A stretch of 35,803 nucleotides of DNA from Gemmatimonadota bacterium (lineage in GTDB: Bacteria; Latescibacterota; UBA2968; UBA8231): the NCBI GenBank assembly GCA_018673255.1, contig JABHDC010000096.1:1-35803 (forward strand), written 5' to 3'. Of this stretch, positions 1 to 6,100 are shown piece after piece (within the stretch, counting starts at the first letter, position 1; each line of letters opens with the position of its first letter). Below the pieces are notes generated by a model, which was not told the DNA's origin, did no database searches, and worked only from the letters and a program-made list of their open reading frames with translations. The position numbers and the translations under genes were made by a program.

Positions 1-84
1 GGATCTGTCATTCATGAAGTGGATGGCGACGACGATGCGCAGGTGGAGATCGCCGAGCGCATGCGTCGGATCGTCGCCATGTAG
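1..84 (+). CDS. C-terminal end of an unidentified gene (partial)
   Basis: The first frame is open from base 1 and ends at TAG 82-84, giving the last 27 residues of a protein. The tail is acidic (E-V-D-G-D-D-D) and then turns into a short amphipathic stretch ending R-M-R-R-I-V-A-M. Nothing in it identifies a family. The bicupin gene starts 20 bp later on the same strand, so the two are probably co-transcribed. It could be chance open frame, but the tight spacing and the codon use favour a real gene end. Confidence 0.5.
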   Translation, partial: GSVIHEVDGDDDAQVEIAERMRRIVAM

Positions 85-104
85 ACCCGGGCAAGGACAC
101 GACG

Positions 105-827
105 ATGCTCTACGTTCGCAACTGGCGTGATGTACAACCGAAGATCGCCCACCTCAGTGCCGTGCACTGGGGCGGACTGCGGTCACGGGATGATGACGAT
201 CCGGATCCGGATGATGACCGGGATCGGTTGGAGCGACTCGGAGGATTCGCGCGCCATGCCTTGCAGGGGCGCAAGACGTCCGATCACCACCAGCATGAGA
301 ATCTGGAACAGGTGTACTACGTCCTGTCGGGTGCCGGCGAAGTTCTCTTTGACGACAGGCGCTATGCAGTGGGCACAGGTGACGCGATTTACCTGCCGGC
401 CGGTATTCATCATCAGATGTTCAACGATGACAACGAGGCGTGGCTGGAGCATCACGTCATCAGCCAGCGCGTAGAGGGCAATGGCGGCACCTTCGCCGTT
501 CGACCCTGGCGCCAGGCCTCGCCGGAGGGTGATGGCGCCGGAGGGATTCGCTGGCGGCAGCAGTGTCCGGAAGCAGAAGGTGGGCATCTGCGTGCCATGG
601 CTTACATCGACAGAGAAGCCGTTCAACCCGGCGGTGCCAGTGCATGGCGCCAGGAAGAGGTTGAGCGGATCTACTATGGTCTTGAAGGAGTGGGGATGGT
701 TGAGGTAGAGGGCGGCGATGAACACACCTACACTGAGGGCGACATGGTGCACGTGCCCGTTGGTGTGAGGTTCCGTGTCCGAAATCCGACCGATGCCTGG
801 ATCGTCTCCCTCGTCATGGCTGCCTGA
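105..827 (+). CDS. Bicupin protein (two cupin domains)
   Basis: 240 residues with two cupin domains. The first (about 55-120) shows the metal-binding pattern: H-H-Q-H-E-N-L-E-Q-V-Y-Y-V-L-S-G-x-G, then G-D-A-I-Y-L-P-A-G-I-H-H-Q. The second (about 155-238) has a similar fold pattern (R-I-Y-Y-G-L-E-G-x-G; G-D-M-V-H-V-P-V-G-V) but lacks the histidines, so probably only the N-terminal cupin binds metal. Cupins include dioxygenases, isomerases and sugar-binding proteins; the substrate cannot be told from sequence. There is no signal peptide, so it is cytoplasmic. The ATG at 105 follows AAGGA at a good distance. An acidic Asp/Arg-rich insertion (residues 28-41) is unusual. It is the first of two cupin genes in this left-hand cluster. 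Confidence 0.85.
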   Translation: MLYVRNWRDVQPKIAHLSAVHWGGLRSRDDDDPDPDDDRDRLERLGGFARHALQGRKTSDHHQHENLEQVYYVLSGAGEVLFDDRRYAVGTGDAIYLPAGIHHQMFNDDNEAWLEHHVISQRVEGNGGTFAVRPWRQASPEGDGAGGIRWRQQCPEAEGGHLRAMAYIDREAVQPGGASAWRQEEVERIYYGLEGVGMVEVEGGDEHTYTEGDMVHVPVGVRFRVRNPTDAWIVSLVMAA

Positions 828-857
828 CAATTCTTCGAGAAAGATCTACGCAATCTG

Positions 858-1073
858 ATGGATGATCTGCACAAGACACTGACTGAACTGATGTCCTCGA
901 TCTCAGCTGGAGATGATCGTGTCCGATCCCTGATTGGTCAGGTCGATGAACTGCACGCGTCGCTTCCAGCTGATGCCCCGCCCATGTTGCGGCACTGTCT
1001 CGAGAAGCGCAGCTACCAGAAGGCGCTGGACTTCCTCGAGGGAAGAGATGAGGCGGCTGCCCCCAACTGCTGA
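858..1073 (+). CDS. Small helical hypothetical protein
   Basis: 71 residues, predicted mostly helical, charged, without membrane segment or signal. I do not recognise a family. It begins 30 bp after the bicupin stop and its last 26 bp overlap the preferred ATL start at 1048, an arrangement compatible with translational coupling. The segment L-E-K-R-S-Y-Q-K-A-L-D-F-L-E-G resembles a helical-hairpin repeat but is too short to assign. The Shine-Dalgarno in front of ATG 858 is weak. The call rests on operon position and on this frame being the one that looks like protein before 1048. Confidence 0.55.
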   Translation: MDDLHKTLTELMSSISAGDDRVRSLIGQVDELHASLPADAPPMLRHCLEKRSYQKALDFLEGRDEAAAPNC

Positions 1074-1422
1074 GGGGGAGGCCGGCTCTCGCTGGCGCCT
1101 CTTCTACGACGTGGTGGAACAGATACCAGAGGGGATGGTAGCTACCTACGGTCAGGTGGCAGAACTGGCCGGCTTCAAGGGGCACGCGCGTCAGGTGGGC
1201 TACGCTCTGGCTGCTCTGAGTGAGGCGCGAGCCGAAGACGTGCCCTGGCATCGCGTGATCAATGCAAAGGGAGAAATCTCCCTGCGTACCTCCTCCTCCG
1301 GTCACCGGATTCAAGAGAAACTGCTGGAAGCTGAGGGCATCGTCTTCCGGCAGGGGCGCATTGATCTGCGTCGCTGGCGTTGGGATCCGGATGCCCGCGA
1401 CGATGCGGGCAGCGCTCCTTGA
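1048..1422 (+). CDS. Alkyltransferase-like protein (ATL; DNA base-flipping lesion sensor)
   Basis: 124 residues matching the DNA-binding domain of O6-alkylguanine-DNA alkyltransferases: V-A-T-Y-G-Q-V-A (residues 31-38), the A-R-Q-V-G-x-A-L recognition helix with the arginine finger at about R48, and the active-site loop V-P-W-H-R-V (65-70). The methyl-accepting Cys of the P-C-H-R motif is Trp67, the hallmark of ATL proteins such as E. coli YbaZ and S. pombe Atl1. These bind O6-alkylguanine and pass it to nucleotide excision repair rather than repairing it directly. ATG 1048 is preferred over longer upstream starts because GAGGGAAGAG sits in front of it and the family homology begins shortly after. 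Its stop overlaps the TTG start of the MATE exporter (TTGA). Confidence 0.9.
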   Translation: MRRLPPTAEGEAGSRWRLFYDVVEQIPEGMVATYGQVAELAGFKGHARQVGYALAALSEARAEDVPWHRVINAKGEISLRTSSSGHRIQEKLLEAEGIVFRQGRIDLRRWRWDPDARDDAGSAP

Positions 1423-2795
1423 GCACTTCCCTGAATGGACGGATTCTCCGTCTGGCGATTCCGAGTCTGCTGGCGTCGATTTCGGTGCCCCTCATCGGGA
1501 TCGCGGATACGGCCATGATCGGGCATCTGGAGGATGTCGCATTCCTGGGTGCCGTGGCCACGGCGAGTGTCGTTTTCGACATATTGCTGTGGGGGGCGGG
1601 TTTCCTTCGCATGGGCACGACATCCATCGTCGCCCAGTATCATGGAGCGGGTGACCGATCTGCCTGCAAGGCCAGTCTCTATCGTGGTCTTCTGATAGCC
1701 CTCGTTCTGGCAGCTGTTATGATCGTGCTCCGGGGGCCGGTCGCTGAGATCGGCTTTTCACTGGCCGGCGGCTCATCCTCGGTTCAGACATGGGCTCACC
1801 GGTATTTCGAGGTCCGGATTCTCGGTGTGCCCTTCGTGCTGGCCATCTACGTGCTCAATGGATTCTTCCTTGGCACGGCCAATGCGATGGCCCCCCTGGC
1901 GATCACCATCGTGACGAACGTCATCAACGTGGGGGTAGATTACGCGCTCATCTTCGGGCACTGGGGTGCACCAGCGCTCGGAGTCGTCGGGGCTGCGTGG
2001 GCGGCAGTGGCCGCCAATGCGGCAGGGATCCTGGTCGCCATTGGCCTGCTCCTGTGGCGCTATCAGCATATCCTGCGGGCGCCATTGCAGGAGTCGCTGT
2101 TCCAGACTGATCGCCTGCGCCATCTCTTCGATACCAACATCAATCTCTTCCTGCGAACCCTGTGTCTCCTCTATACTCAGTTCGCGATGCTGGCCATGGC
2201 GTCACGTATGGGGGAAGTCGCCCTGGCGGCACATGCTGTCGTGACACAGGTGTGGTCTCTCGTCAGCTATGGGATCGATGGATTCGCCCACGCAGGCGAA
2301 ACGCTCATAGGCAATACACTGGGGACAGGAGAGGTGGCTGGCACCCGGGATCTGGCGAGGCGAATCCTGTGGTGGGGCGCCGGGATCGGACTGGTCTTCA
2401 CCGTCGTATATGCCACGAGCCTTGAGCAGATCGCCGCATTGTTCACCGAGCATGAACAGGTGGTTGTTGCCGTTGCAGGTCTGAGCCTGCTGGTGGCATT
2501 CATGCAGCCCTTGAATGCGCTGGTCTTCGTCTTCGATGGGATTCTCATCGGCGCCAATGATGTCGCGTATCTCTTCCGCGCCATGGCCATTTCAGCCATC
2601 GTATTCTTTACGCCTGCGGCGTTGTTGCTGGTCGTTTGGAGTGATGGTGGGTTGTTGTCGGCCTGGATGGCCTATGCCATGATGATGCTGGGCCGGTTGA
2701 TGACGCTCACGTGGCGCTACCGCGGCGACGCCTGGCTCCGTTCATTTGTCACTGCGCCGTCGTTACCTGTCCCTGTCCCTGCCACTGGAGATTGA
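1419..2795 (+). CDS. MATE-family efflux transporter, DinF type
   Basis: 458 residues, about 12 membrane segments. The N-terminus I-L-R-L-A-I-P-S-L-L-A followed by V-P-L-I-G-I-A-D-T-A-M-I-G-H-L is the typical DinF/NorM-like first helix pair. MATE proteins export cationic or toxic compounds in exchange for H+ or Na+ across the inner membrane. The TTG at 1419 overlaps the ATL stop in TTGA; an in-frame TTG at 1380 would add 13 poorly conserved residues inside the ATL gene. In E. coli dinF belongs to the LexA-controlled lexA-dinF operon, so coupling to a DNA-lesion sensor is suggestive, but I see no SOS box here. The cupin gene follows 3 bp after the stop. Confidence 0.88.
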   Translation: MSTSLNGRILRLAIPSLLASISVPLIGIADTAMIGHLEDVAFLGAVATASVVFDILLWGAGFLRMGTTSIVAQYHGAGDRSACKASLYRGLLIALVLAAVMIVLRGPVAEIGFSLAGGSSSVQTWAHRYFEVRILGVPFVLAIYVLNGFFLGTANAMAPLAITIVTNVINVGVDYALIFGHWGAPALGVVGAAWAAVAANAAGILVAIGLLLWRYQHILRAPLQESLFQTDRLRHLFDTNINLFLRTLCLLYTQFAMLAMASRMGEVALAAHAVVTQVWSLVSYGIDGFAHAGETLIGNTLGTGEVAGTRDLARRILWWGAGIGLVFTVVYATSLEQIAALFTEHEQVVVAVAGLSLLVAFMQPLNALVFVFDGILIGANDVAYLFRAMAISAIVFFTPAALLLVVWSDGGLLSAWMAYAMMMLGRLMTLTWRYRGDAWLRSFVTAPSLPVPVPATGD

Positions 2796-2798
2796 GTC

Positions 2799-3170
2799 AT
2801 GCCCTTCGTCAGAGTTGATCAATTGCCGCAACTAGAGCTGTTCCCGAAGGCGCTCAGCGGTATCGTGGAAGGCGAGAAGATGATGTTATCCTTCCTTGTT
2901 CTGGAGACAGGATGTGAGATCCCAGAGCACAGCCATCCACACGAGCAGGCCGGTCTTGTGCTGGAAGGCCACTTCCGCTTCCGCATTGGTGACGACGAGC
3001 GGAAGGTTGGCCCCGGTGAGGCTTTCCTGATCCCGGCAAATGTCGTTCACGCCGGATTTGTTGATGAAGGACCTGTGCGGGTGCTGGATATCTTTGCACC
3101 GCCACGCAAGGACTACATCGAGCGCTACAACGATCACACTGAAACCAATCAGGACACACGCTGGCAGTGA
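2799..3170 (+). CDS. Single-domain cupin protein
   Basis: 123 residues, one cupin barrel. Motif 1 is P-E-H-S-H-P-H-E-Q-A-G-L-V-L-E-G (about 46-61) and motif 2 is G-P-G-E-A-F-L-I-P-A-N-V-V-H-A-G (about 71-86); the three His and one Glu of a metal site are present. This small type is common next to sugar-acid and uronate genes, where it resembles KdgF-like or pectin-degradation cupins, but the substrate is not determinable. It starts 3 bp after the MATE stop, with GGAG in front, and is followed after about 70 bp by the DapA-family gene. Confidence 0.85.
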   Translation: MPFVRVDQLPQLELFPKALSGIVEGEKMMLSFLVLETGCEIPEHSHPHEQAGLVLEGHFRFRIGDDERKVGPGEAFLIPANVVHAGFVDEGPVRVLDIFAPPRKDYIERYNDHTETNQDTRWQ

Positions 3171-3241
3171 GCTGACGCCAGTTCAATGCCGCCTGTGCCA
3201 CGAGTTGTTTCGTCGACTCTTTTCAATGGAAGGAAAAACAC

Positions 3242-4168
3242 TTGTCTCCACGTTTGCTGAGTGCCGCTGACTGTGCTGATGTACTCGTCGTCGCCATCAC
3301 GCCACGACGGGCCGATGGCCAGGTCGATCTGGAGGGAGTGCGACGCAATGTCGAATTCCTCTGTGAGCAGGGCGTACGCTTCCTTATGCCCATGTGTGGA
3401 ACGGGTCTGGTCTACGATGCGACCCTCGCCGAGTTCGAGGCTGTCACACAGGCATTTCTTGAGGCGGCAGGAGATCGCGCACTCGTCGTTCCGGGGATAG
3501 GACCAGGCTTTGGGCGGTCATTGGAGATGGCGAAGATCGCCCGAGGACTCGGCGTTGCCGGTGCGATGATCATGCCTATCGTCGGCCCCGCATCAGCGGC
3601 AGGTGTTCGCGCGGGCCTGAGTCGTATCGCCAGTGAAGGAGGATTACCCATCGTGCTGTACCAGCGACGGCTCGATATCATGCCGGTGGATGATGTTGTG
3701 GATCTGTGCGGTCACGAATCCGTGGTCGGCCTCAAATACGCCGTCGACGATATCGAATCCTTCCGCCGCATCGCCGGTGGAGCGGGAGACAGGGCGGCCA
3801 TGGTCTGTGGCATGGCGGAGGATCCCTGTCTGGATTACCTGCGGGCCGGCGCCGTCGGATTCAGTTCGGGTATGGCGAATTTTGCACCACGCATGAGTCT
3901 CTCCATTCTCTCATCCTATCAGGCTGGCAATGAGTCTGAAGCGGAGCGTCTGCGGTCGCTGATGGTACCCTTTGAGGATTTCCGTGGAGAGAACAGCGCG
4001 CGATACAGTGGTTCGGCCCTCCACACGGCGATGGAAGAGGTCGGCCTGGCAGGAGGACCGGTGGTGCCCTTCATCGAGGATGTTGCGTCAGAGGACCTGC
4101 CCCGCGTTCGTGAACTGATGAACCCGCTCAAGGCCGAAGAGGCGAAGCTGGTCGAGGCGGCTTCATGA
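3242..4168 (+). CDS. DapA/NanA-family class I aldolase or dehydratase
   Basis: 308 residues of the dihydrodipicolinate synthase/N-acetylneuraminate lyase family (TIM barrel, Schiff-base chemistry). The Schiff-base lysine is K165 in V-G-L-K-Y and the supporting tyrosine is Y140 in I-V-L-Y-Q-R. The usual G-T-T-G-E substrate loop is changed to C-G-T-G-L-V (about 52-57), so it is probably not a true DapA but one of the divergent members acting on keto-sugar acids or similar compounds. TTG 3242 is chosen because GGAAGG lies 8 bp upstream. The stop overlaps the start of the next gene by ATGA, implying translational coupling with the oxidoreductase. Confidence 0.85.
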   Translation: MSPRLLSAADCADVLVVAITPRRADGQVDLEGVRRNVEFLCEQGVRFLMPMCGTGLVYDATLAEFEAVTQAFLEAAGDRALVVPGIGPGFGRSLEMAKIARGLGVAGAMIMPIVGPASAAGVRAGLSRIASEGGLPIVLYQRRLDIMPVDDVVDLCGHESVVGLKYAVDDIESFRRIAGGAGDRAAMVCGMAEDPCLDYLRAGAVGFSSGMANFAPRMSLSILSSYQAGNESEAERLRSLMVPFEDFRGENSARYSGSALHTAMEEVGLAGGPVVPFIEDVASEDLPRVRELMNPLKAEEAKLVEAAS

Positions 4169-5325
4169 CAGACTCAGGAGCGATTGTGACAGATCCAGCA
4201 GTGTCTTCGGGCGTCCAACTACGTGTCGGGCTCATCGGTGTTGGCAGTGTGTGCGCGGCTGTTCACTATCCTGGGTTGGCAAGGATTCCTGGGGTGGAGA
4301 TTGCCGCAATCTGCGATGCCAATGCCGAGTTGGTCAGCCAACGTCAGGCGGAATGGAATGTTGAGCGAGGCTTCACGGATGTGGCCGACCTGTTCTCGCA
4401 GGGGTTGGATGCTGTCGTGATCGCCACGCCGAATGATCAGCACCGACCGCTGATCGAGGCGGCACTGGAGGCCAGGTGTCATGTCATGTGCGAGAAACCT
4501 CTGGGTATGAGTCTGGCTCAGACCATCCAGATCTACGAGGCGGCCGAGGCATCGGGCCTGCATCACATGACGGCTTTCACCTATCGATTCGTTCCGGCAA
4601 TGTACTACCTGCGACATCTGATCCGCACCGGTGAACTGGGCGACATCCGCCATGCCCGGATTCAGCGACTCCAGGACTGGGGAGAGCATGCGATCGGGTG
4701 GCGTCAGTATCGTCAGCAGGCGGGATTGGGTGAACTGGGCGACATGGGCATTCACCGCATCGACTACGCCGAAGACCTCCTCGGCCCCACGCGCAGTGTC
4801 TGTGCGAGTATGAAGCAGCTGGTACCAAGAGACCGAACCGAAGACGGGCAGGCGTGTCCTGCGCAGGATGTTGAAGACTGGGTTGCCTGGATGGCTGAAT
4901 ATGACTCCGGCGCGACGTGTGTCTTTGAGATGGGGAAGCTGTCGAAGGGTCGCGGCCCCGGCGGAGATCACGATCTGTGCGAGATCAACGGTACAAAGGC
5001 CTCTGCCGCCTACCACCTGCACACGCCGCATCAGTTGCTGATCGGTGGTCGTCGAGAACCGTACGAGATCGTTCCTGTTCCGTCCGAATTCCTCACCCGG
5101 CCAGGATCTCCGAGAGATCCCAGTGAGGGGGATCCGGTTCGGACGTTCCGATATGATCAGGCCTGGGAGTTTGTCAGTGCGATTCGAGAAGAGCGCCCAT
5201 GTCAGCCATCCTTCTGGCATGGTATGCGAGCGCAAGCAGTGGCTGAGGCGATCGTGACAGCAGATCGAGAGCGCCGATGGGTGGACATCCCGTCCGTGCC
5301 AGCACAACCTGAGTCAGTCTCGTAA
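4165..5325 (+). CDS. Gfo/Idh/MocA-family NAD(P)-dependent oxidoreductase
   Basis: 386 residues. N-terminal Rossmann fold with V-G-L-I-G-V-G-S-V (21-29) and I-A-T-P-N-D-Q-H; the family signature E-K-P-L-G at 110-114; and a C-terminal alpha/beta domain carrying the substrate-side D-M-G-I-H-R-I-D (193-200). Family members oxidise or reduce hydroxyl groups of sugars, inositols and related compounds with a nucleotide cofactor. The 4-bp overlap with the DapA-family gene suggests two steps of one pathway, possibly with the cupin as a third protein. The first 18 residues are extra and poorly conserved; the true start could lie slightly further in. The substrate is unknown. Confidence 0.88.
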   Translation: MTDSGAIVTDPAVSSGVQLRVGLIGVGSVCAAVHYPGLARIPGVEIAAICDANAELVSQRQAEWNVERGFTDVADLFSQGLDAVVIATPNDQHRPLIEAALEARCHVMCEKPLGMSLAQTIQIYEAAEASGLHHMTAFTYRFVPAMYYLRHLIRTGELGDIRHARIQRLQDWGEHAIGWRQYRQQAGLGELGDMGIHRIDYAEDLLGPTRSVCASMKQLVPRDRTEDGQACPAQDVEDWVAWMAEYDSGATCVFEMGKLSKGRGPGGDHDLCEINGTKASAAYHLHTPHQLLIGGRREPYEIVPVPSEFLTRPGSPRDPSEGDPVRTFRYDQAWEFVSAIREERPCQPSFWHGMRAQAVAEAIVTADRERRWVDIPSVPAQPESVS

Positions 5326-5394
5326 GTCGACGACTGGTCTGAGAGTGGTCCCTGGCCAGTCGCACAGGAGAGACTCATTCTTTCGATTTGTGTA

Positions 5395-5420
5395 GTCATG
5401 TCGCGTTTATGCGATATGAC
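5395..5420. repeat. 10-bp inverted repeat (hairpin)
   Basis: GTCATGTCGC at 5395-5404 pairs with GCGATATGAC at 5411-5420 with one G-U wobble and a 6-nt loop (GTTTAT). There is no T-run on either side, so it is not a classic intrinsic terminator. It may be an mRNA 3' end structure or an operator. Confidence 0.4.
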
Positions 5421-5597
5421 GATCAATTCGGCGCGATAATGAGATAACGAATAAAGCGTTTAAGAACAATATGTTAGGGATATAGTAGGCGCAATACTGC
5501 GACAAGTAAGAGATTCCTGACTACAGAAATCCAGGAGACAGTGCGAGGGGAAATATAGGAATAACAGCCTTCAAGTCATTGTTATTGCATGTCTTAG

Positions 5598-5611
5598 ACC
5601 TTGGTCAAGGT
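5598..5611. promoter_or_regulatory. Short dyad, possible operator
   Basis: ACCTTG-GT-CAAGGT: two perfect 6-bp arms around a 2-bp centre, about 100 bp upstream of the first small membrane peptide. The form fits a dimeric regulator site. No regulator can be assigned. Confidence 0.3.
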
Positions 5612-5709
5612 TGATATCTGCACACGTGGGCACGTTCTTTGCAAAGGGATCGGTGTCGGTGGAGGGTTTCCATCTGACAACCATTACTCGCAGCAAGGAA
5701 CAAGACTCA

Positions 5710-5826
5710 GTGAGCGACATGCTCAAAGCACTCAGTGGTCATCCAAGGCGTGGTGATCTGTTTGGTATCGCCGGGATGGTGGCTGCGACCACAGTACTGG
5801 TCGTCATCACCCTTCGGCTTGGTTGA
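5710..5826 (+). CDS. Small membrane protein, 38 residues
   Basis: GTG start preceded by AAGGA at suitable spacing. The product has a charged N-terminal half (M-S-D-M-L-K-A-L-S-G-H-P-R-R-G-D) and one membrane segment at about residues 17-36 (F-G-I-A-G-M-V-A-A-T-T-V-L-V-V-I), ending L-R-L-G. I do not recognise the family. A second tiny membrane peptide follows 47 bp later with its own strong Shine-Dalgarno, so the pair may be subunits or regulators of a membrane complex. The upstream extension of this frame has no ribosome site and is ignored. Without homologues the call remains tentative. Confidence 0.5.
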   Translation: MSDMLKALSGHPRRGDLFGIAGMVAATTVLVVITLRLG

Positions 5827-5873
5827 TGACCTGAGCAGCACGAACTAACAATGAGCTTCCCGTGAAGGAGATC

Positions 5874-5969
5874 ATGATGAAGATGTGGATGGAGTTGATG
5901 GGGCCGGTGGCACTGGCTACGATGGCCGTGGCTCTTGGCGCTTACACTTTCGCCAATCTTGCCTACTAG
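5874..5969 (+). CDS. Tiny membrane peptide, 31 residues
   Basis: ATG-ATG start directly behind AAGGAG (5865-5870), one of the better ribosome sites in the window. The peptide is Met-rich (M-M-K-M-W-M-E-L-M) and then one continuous membrane segment (V-A-L-A-T-M-A-V-A-L-G-A-Y-T-F), ending N-L-A-Y. It resembles in size the small accessory subunits of respiratory oxidases or transporters (for example CydX or KdpF), but no motif proves such a role. It follows the 38-residue membrane protein. Its stop codon lies in the first unit of a 13-bp tandem repeat. Confidence 0.5.
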   Translation: MMKMWMELMGPVALATMAVALGAYTFANLAY

Positions 5970-6018
5970 CCCAGACGAGGGTCCCAGATAAGGGATCCAG
6001 ACAAGAGTTCCAGGCAGG
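5967..6018 (+). repeat. Four degenerate 13-bp tandem repeats
   Basis: Units at 5967-5979, 5980-5992, 5993-6005 and 6006-6018 follow a consensus close to GGTYCCAGAYAAG. The array starts at the stop codon of the 31-residue peptide and lies just upstream of the 6031-6064 hairpin. Confidence 0.55.
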
Positions 6019-6030
6019 ATTGCGCATGTT

Positions 6031-6064
6031 CGAGCCGTCGGTTGCATCTGTGACCGGCGGCTCG
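6031..6064 (+). terminator. 12-bp hairpin between convergent genes
   Basis: CGAGCCGTCGGT (6031-6042) pairs with ACCGGCGGCTCG (6053-6064), one G-U pair, 10-nt loop. It lies between the small peptide genes (+) and the end of lnt (-). There is no T-run, so it may act as a Rho-assisted or 3'-protecting hairpin in either direction. Confidence 0.4.
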
Positions 6065-6100
6065 AGTGCTGTACAGCCCAGAAGGTGGGAGAGGCGGCTC

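Larger units (their letters stand above)
5326..5709. other. AT-richer gene-free stretch with hairpins and a dyad
   Basis: No convincing gene. Composition turns AT-rich around 5390-5590. It holds an inverted repeat just after the oxidoreductase stop (CGACTGG 5331-5337 / CCAGTCG 5356-5362), a 10-bp hairpin (5395-5404 / 5411-5420, one G-U pair), and the dyad ACCTTG-GT-CAAGGT at 5598-5611. None is followed by a clear T-run. It probably contains the end of the upstream transcript and the control region of the small membrane peptides. Confidence 0.5.

Noticed and set aside
183..830. Long frame on the minus strand opposite the bicupin gene
   Set aside because: Antisense shadow of a gene with clear cupin motifs; no family features of its own.
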